From: Ureaplasma sp.
GTDB taxonomy: Bacteria > Bacillota_I > Bacilli_A > Mycoplasmatales > Mycoplasmoidaceae
Length of the DNA stretch: 12,153 nucleotides
Direction: 5' to 3'
Assembly (NCBI GenBank): GCA_020024775.1
Contig: JAHHTF010000024.1
Location: 1 to 12,153, forward strand
The position numbers were made by a program, and so were the translations under genes. Under the pieces are notes generated by a model. That model was given only the letters and a program-made list of their open reading frames with translations, had not been told where the DNA came from and made no database searches. Positions 9,701 to 12,153 of the stretch are shown here, in pieces (the first letter of the stretch is position 1; every line of letters begins with the position of its first letter).

Positions 9701-12070
9701 AAACCAACCGCAGTATTATTAGCAAATGGTGCTGAATATAAAGTAAACAAATTAATGCAATGAACTAAACCAGCATTAACAAGAATGGGAGCGCTTGCTT
9801 CATTCAGGGGCTCATTTATCTTTAAGAACTTCTCTAGATTCTTAGTATTAGTTGGTTTAATGACAATGTTCATGACTATTAGTAGTATGTTTGTATCAAT
9901 TGATAATTCATTTAGTCATGCAATGCAACACACTGCTGCTAATAAGAAATATAATTATAGTATTGATTTATTCTCACCAAGTGAATCAGGTGGATATTAT
10001 TCATTAATGGCTCCTGATCAAATGGGAACTAATGCCCAAGGGTTTACCCAAGAAGCTGGGTTGCCAGGTGCTGGTGTTTATAACCAAAAATACATCAAAG
10101 CCTTAACCTATGAATACCCAGGAGATCCAAGTAAAAATATCTTCTATTCCAACCTAGCTTTACCTAGTATCAATTATGTTACTGAATTACAAAACAACAT
10201 GAATTTCTTTAAAAACAAATTCTATGTAAGAATGATGCTAGATATTAATATTCAGTTCTTAAACATTGATATTAACCCATGAGCATGAGCTAAAAAGGCT
10301 ATTCCACCTTCAATGTTATCAGTTGCTGATGATTTATATGAGCAACAAATGACTGATGTATTCAAATACTTCTTGTTTGAGTTTGAAAACAAAGAAATGC
10401 TAAAATCAAAAAATGAATTCGATGACTTAGCATATACTTGGTATATTGACCCTCAACAAGCATTTGATTCAAACAGATCAATCAAAGCTGATTTAAATAA
10501 TTCGAATAATCCAGCTGATTGAAACCAAGCTGATTGATGTTATAAAGTATCTTTAGATCAAGACACTCAACAATATAATTGAAAAACAAGAACTGAAGAT
10601 ATTAACTATGGTTTACCAACTTATGAATATAAACCAAGTTATTTAAAATTAGTTTCAACAACTTTAGCTTTAAGTCATAATCCATATTATTTAAAATACT
10701 TAAGCTATACTAATCAACCATTAGTTGATAGAAACTTCATGCTATCAATGAATGCTGTTGCATTTGATAAACAAAGAAATCAAACTTATACATATATTGA
10801 TGGATATGATGAAGGGCTTCATACAAAATTCAAAGTTAAGGGAATTGATCCTAAAAAGAACTTAGTATCAGAAAATCCAGAGTCTCCTAGATTTTTGTTA
10901 TTAAATGAATACGAAAACAAAAACTATGTTGATGATTTATATAATTGAGAAAACAATACCATTGATAATAATGGTTATCAATCATCAGATGGATTATATC
11001 CATTGGTAATTAATGATGTTGTTTCAAAGAAATATGGATTCAATGTTAATGATATTCTTGAACTAACAATCAATAACCATTTCCAAAGATATAAAAATCA
11101 ATTTTATAACTTAGCAAAACCAACTGCTAAATTTAAAGTAATCGGAATTACTACTTCTAAATCAGAAGAACAAATGTACACAACTCAAAAGGTTGCTAAC
11201 CATATTCTTGGGATGACTAAACCAAGATATAAACCAGCTTCAGAAATTATTGCAGATGGTGATTACAATGCTTGAAGTAACCAAAAAGCAATTGATGAAT
11301 ATGTTCCATTCAATGGAATTGTTACAACTTCAGAACTTCCAGAATTCTTAACTCAAGGATTAAGTTTATACACTCCAAGTGGACTAAACCCATTAGCTAA
11401 CCAAATCCCAACAAACTTCTTCTGAAGTGACTCAATGAAACAAATTGAAATCAACTGAAAGAAAATTAATAAGATTGTTGGCTTTGAATTAGTAGACCCA
11501 AAAATTATTGTTCCAACTAATGGACAAATTATTAGAAACTTTAGTGAGAATTATGTCAAAGCCTTCTCTAGTGATGGGAATGATTTCACGAGTTATTACT
11601 TGTCTGCTTTAAATAGTTTAGATCCAACATTTGCATCTAAGATATTAGGTGGAGTAATGGATAAAACATCAACTGATATTATGACAATTATTATTAGTGC
11701 ATTTGTACCTACTTTAATAATTATCATCTTGTTGTTATCGGTTGTAATTGTGCAAGAAGCAAGAAGATTGATTGCATTACTAAAAGTTCAAGGATTTAGT
11801 GATTGAACAAATGCAGTTTCACTATCATTTATTTATTATGTTGTACTAGTTGTTTCATTATTAATTAATATTGGACTGAACTACTTACTATCATGAATCA
11901 TGTCTACAAAAGTATTTAGTATGTTTAGTATTATTATTAATCTAGTTGCTCCATGATGAATCTATGTTACAACTGCATCAGTATTATTAGTAATCTTCAC
12001 AGTATTAACATTAACTACTTTCTTTAAATTAAAGAAAAATAATTTGCCTGAAGAGATTAATATTCGTTAA
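6704..12070 (+). CDS. giant FtsX/MacB-family ABC transporter permease
   Basis: The product is 1,788 aa, with 23 TGA-encoded and 3 TGG-encoded tryptophans. Predicted membrane segments lie at about 20-43, 872-899, 923-950 and 967-995, then again at 1046-1065, 1659-1683, 1706-1732 and 1743-1774. This is two FtsX units of one plus three helices, each with a huge outside domain (about 44-871 and 1066-1658). After the second helix of each half comes the FtsX cytoplasmic motif, AIGLANGITKRK at 911-922 and RRLIALLKVQGFSDW at 1687-1701. These align with each other, supporting ancient duplication. Family members are mechanotransmission or lipid/lipoprotein-handling permeases that need a separate ATPase, which is absent here. 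Shine-Dalgarno GGAGA (6689-6693) lies 10 nt before the ATG, so it is probably co-transcribed with the lipoprotein gene. From memory the size resembles M. genitalium MG468. The substrate is unknown. Confidence 0.92.
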
Positions 12071-12082
12071 AAAATAAATATC

Positions 12083-12135
12083 TATTTCGTTTTTTTGGAA
12101 TTGTTAAATTTCGTTCAAAATGAACACACGAAATA
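12083..12135. repeat. overlapping inverted repeats downstream of the permease
   Basis: ATTTCGTT occurs twice directly (12084-12091 and 12108-12115). Its complement ACGAAAT is at 12128-12134, so either upstream copy can pair with the single downstream arm. The near arm gives a 7-bp stem with a 13-nt loop (12108-12134). The far copy gives an 8-bp stem, TATTTCGT with ACGAAATA (12083-12090 with 12128-12135). Inside the near hairpin is a second dyad, GTTCA-AAA-TGAAC (12113-12125). No T-run follows on the + strand, so a classical terminator is not well supported, although this is where the permease transcript should end. Confidence 0.5.
12110..12129 (-). repeat. 20-bp dyad motif, right inverted copy
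   Basis: TTCGTTCAAAATGAACACAC is the reverse complement of the left-end motif at 26-45, with a single mismatch (G at 12113 where the left copy would give A). It is embedded in the inverted repeats after the permease stop. The matching element at the other end of the six-gene block, pointing the opposite way, is seen directly. Its use as an operator, a shared promoter element for an off-window minus-strand gene, or a recombinase site is open. Confidence 0.6.
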
Positions 12136-12153
12136 CTAAAAAATATTATATAA

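Noticed and set aside
9289..9873. Two minus-strand frames (9289-9513 and 9685-9873) with hydrophobic or lysine-rich content
   Set aside because: Both mirror membrane-segment codons of the permease. The composition is explained by the antisense of Leu/Ile/Phe-rich sequence.
6704..12070. A run of about ten degraded gene fragments
   Set aside because: All fragments share one frame, every break is TGA, I found no TAA or TAG between 6704 and 12068, and the product has a coherent two-unit permease topology.
12083..12097. T7 run after TATTTCG as an intrinsic terminator
   Set aside because: No stable GC-containing hairpin lies immediately upstream of the T-run on the + strand. The strong inverted repeats lie downstream of it.

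Overview
The window reads as a low-GC Mollicutes (Mycoplasma/Ureaplasma-type) chromosome segment that uses UGA as tryptophan. The strongest evidence is the TrmB signature NFSDPWPKARHEKRR, whose W is an in-frame TGA at 973. With TGA read as Trp, many apparent short ORFs merge into six intact genes, all on the + strand. I count 34 in-frame TGA against 4 TGG codons. The lineage below class level is uncertain. A trmL-trmB pairing and a roughly 1,780-residue ABC permease are both features I recall from the M. genitalium/M. pneumoniae group, but I could not check this.

Region 1 (1-116) is a non-coding leader. It holds a 20-bp dyad-containing motif (26-45) and a likely promoter with an extended -10 (TGTTATAAT, 82-90).

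Region 2 (117-3069) is a tight operon of nucleic-acid housekeeping genes with gaps of 16, 14 and 1 nt. In order they are trmL (tRNA wobble 2'-O-methyltransferase), trmB (tRNA m7G46 methyltransferase), tlyA (rRNA 2'-O-methyltransferase with an S4 domain) and a Y-family DNA polymerase (dinB) ending in a sliding-clamp-binding motif.

Region 3 (3070-3190) is a 121-nt gap. It holds a probable promoter (TATAAT, 3103-3108), a 7-bp hairpin at the predicted transcript start, and a possible 14-codon leader ORF whose stop lies 2 nt before the next start codon.

Region 4 (3191-12070) is a two-gene surface unit with a 24-nt gap. The first gene encodes a 1,162-residue lipoprotein of unknown function. The second encodes a giant 1,788-residue FtsX/MacB-type ABC permease with two half-repeats, each carrying one plus three membrane segments, and two very large extracellular domains. 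The pair probably forms one cell-surface complex, but the ATPase that would drive it is not in the window.

Region 5 (12071-12153) is non-coding. It carries a second, inverted copy of the left-end 20-bp motif (19 of 20 identical) inside overlapping inverted repeats. This pair of motifs bracketing the six genes, together with the lipoprotein/giant-permease unit, is the least explained content. I see no rRNA, tRNA, CRISPR, insertion sequence or prophage gene, and no gene-free stretch longer than about 120 nt.
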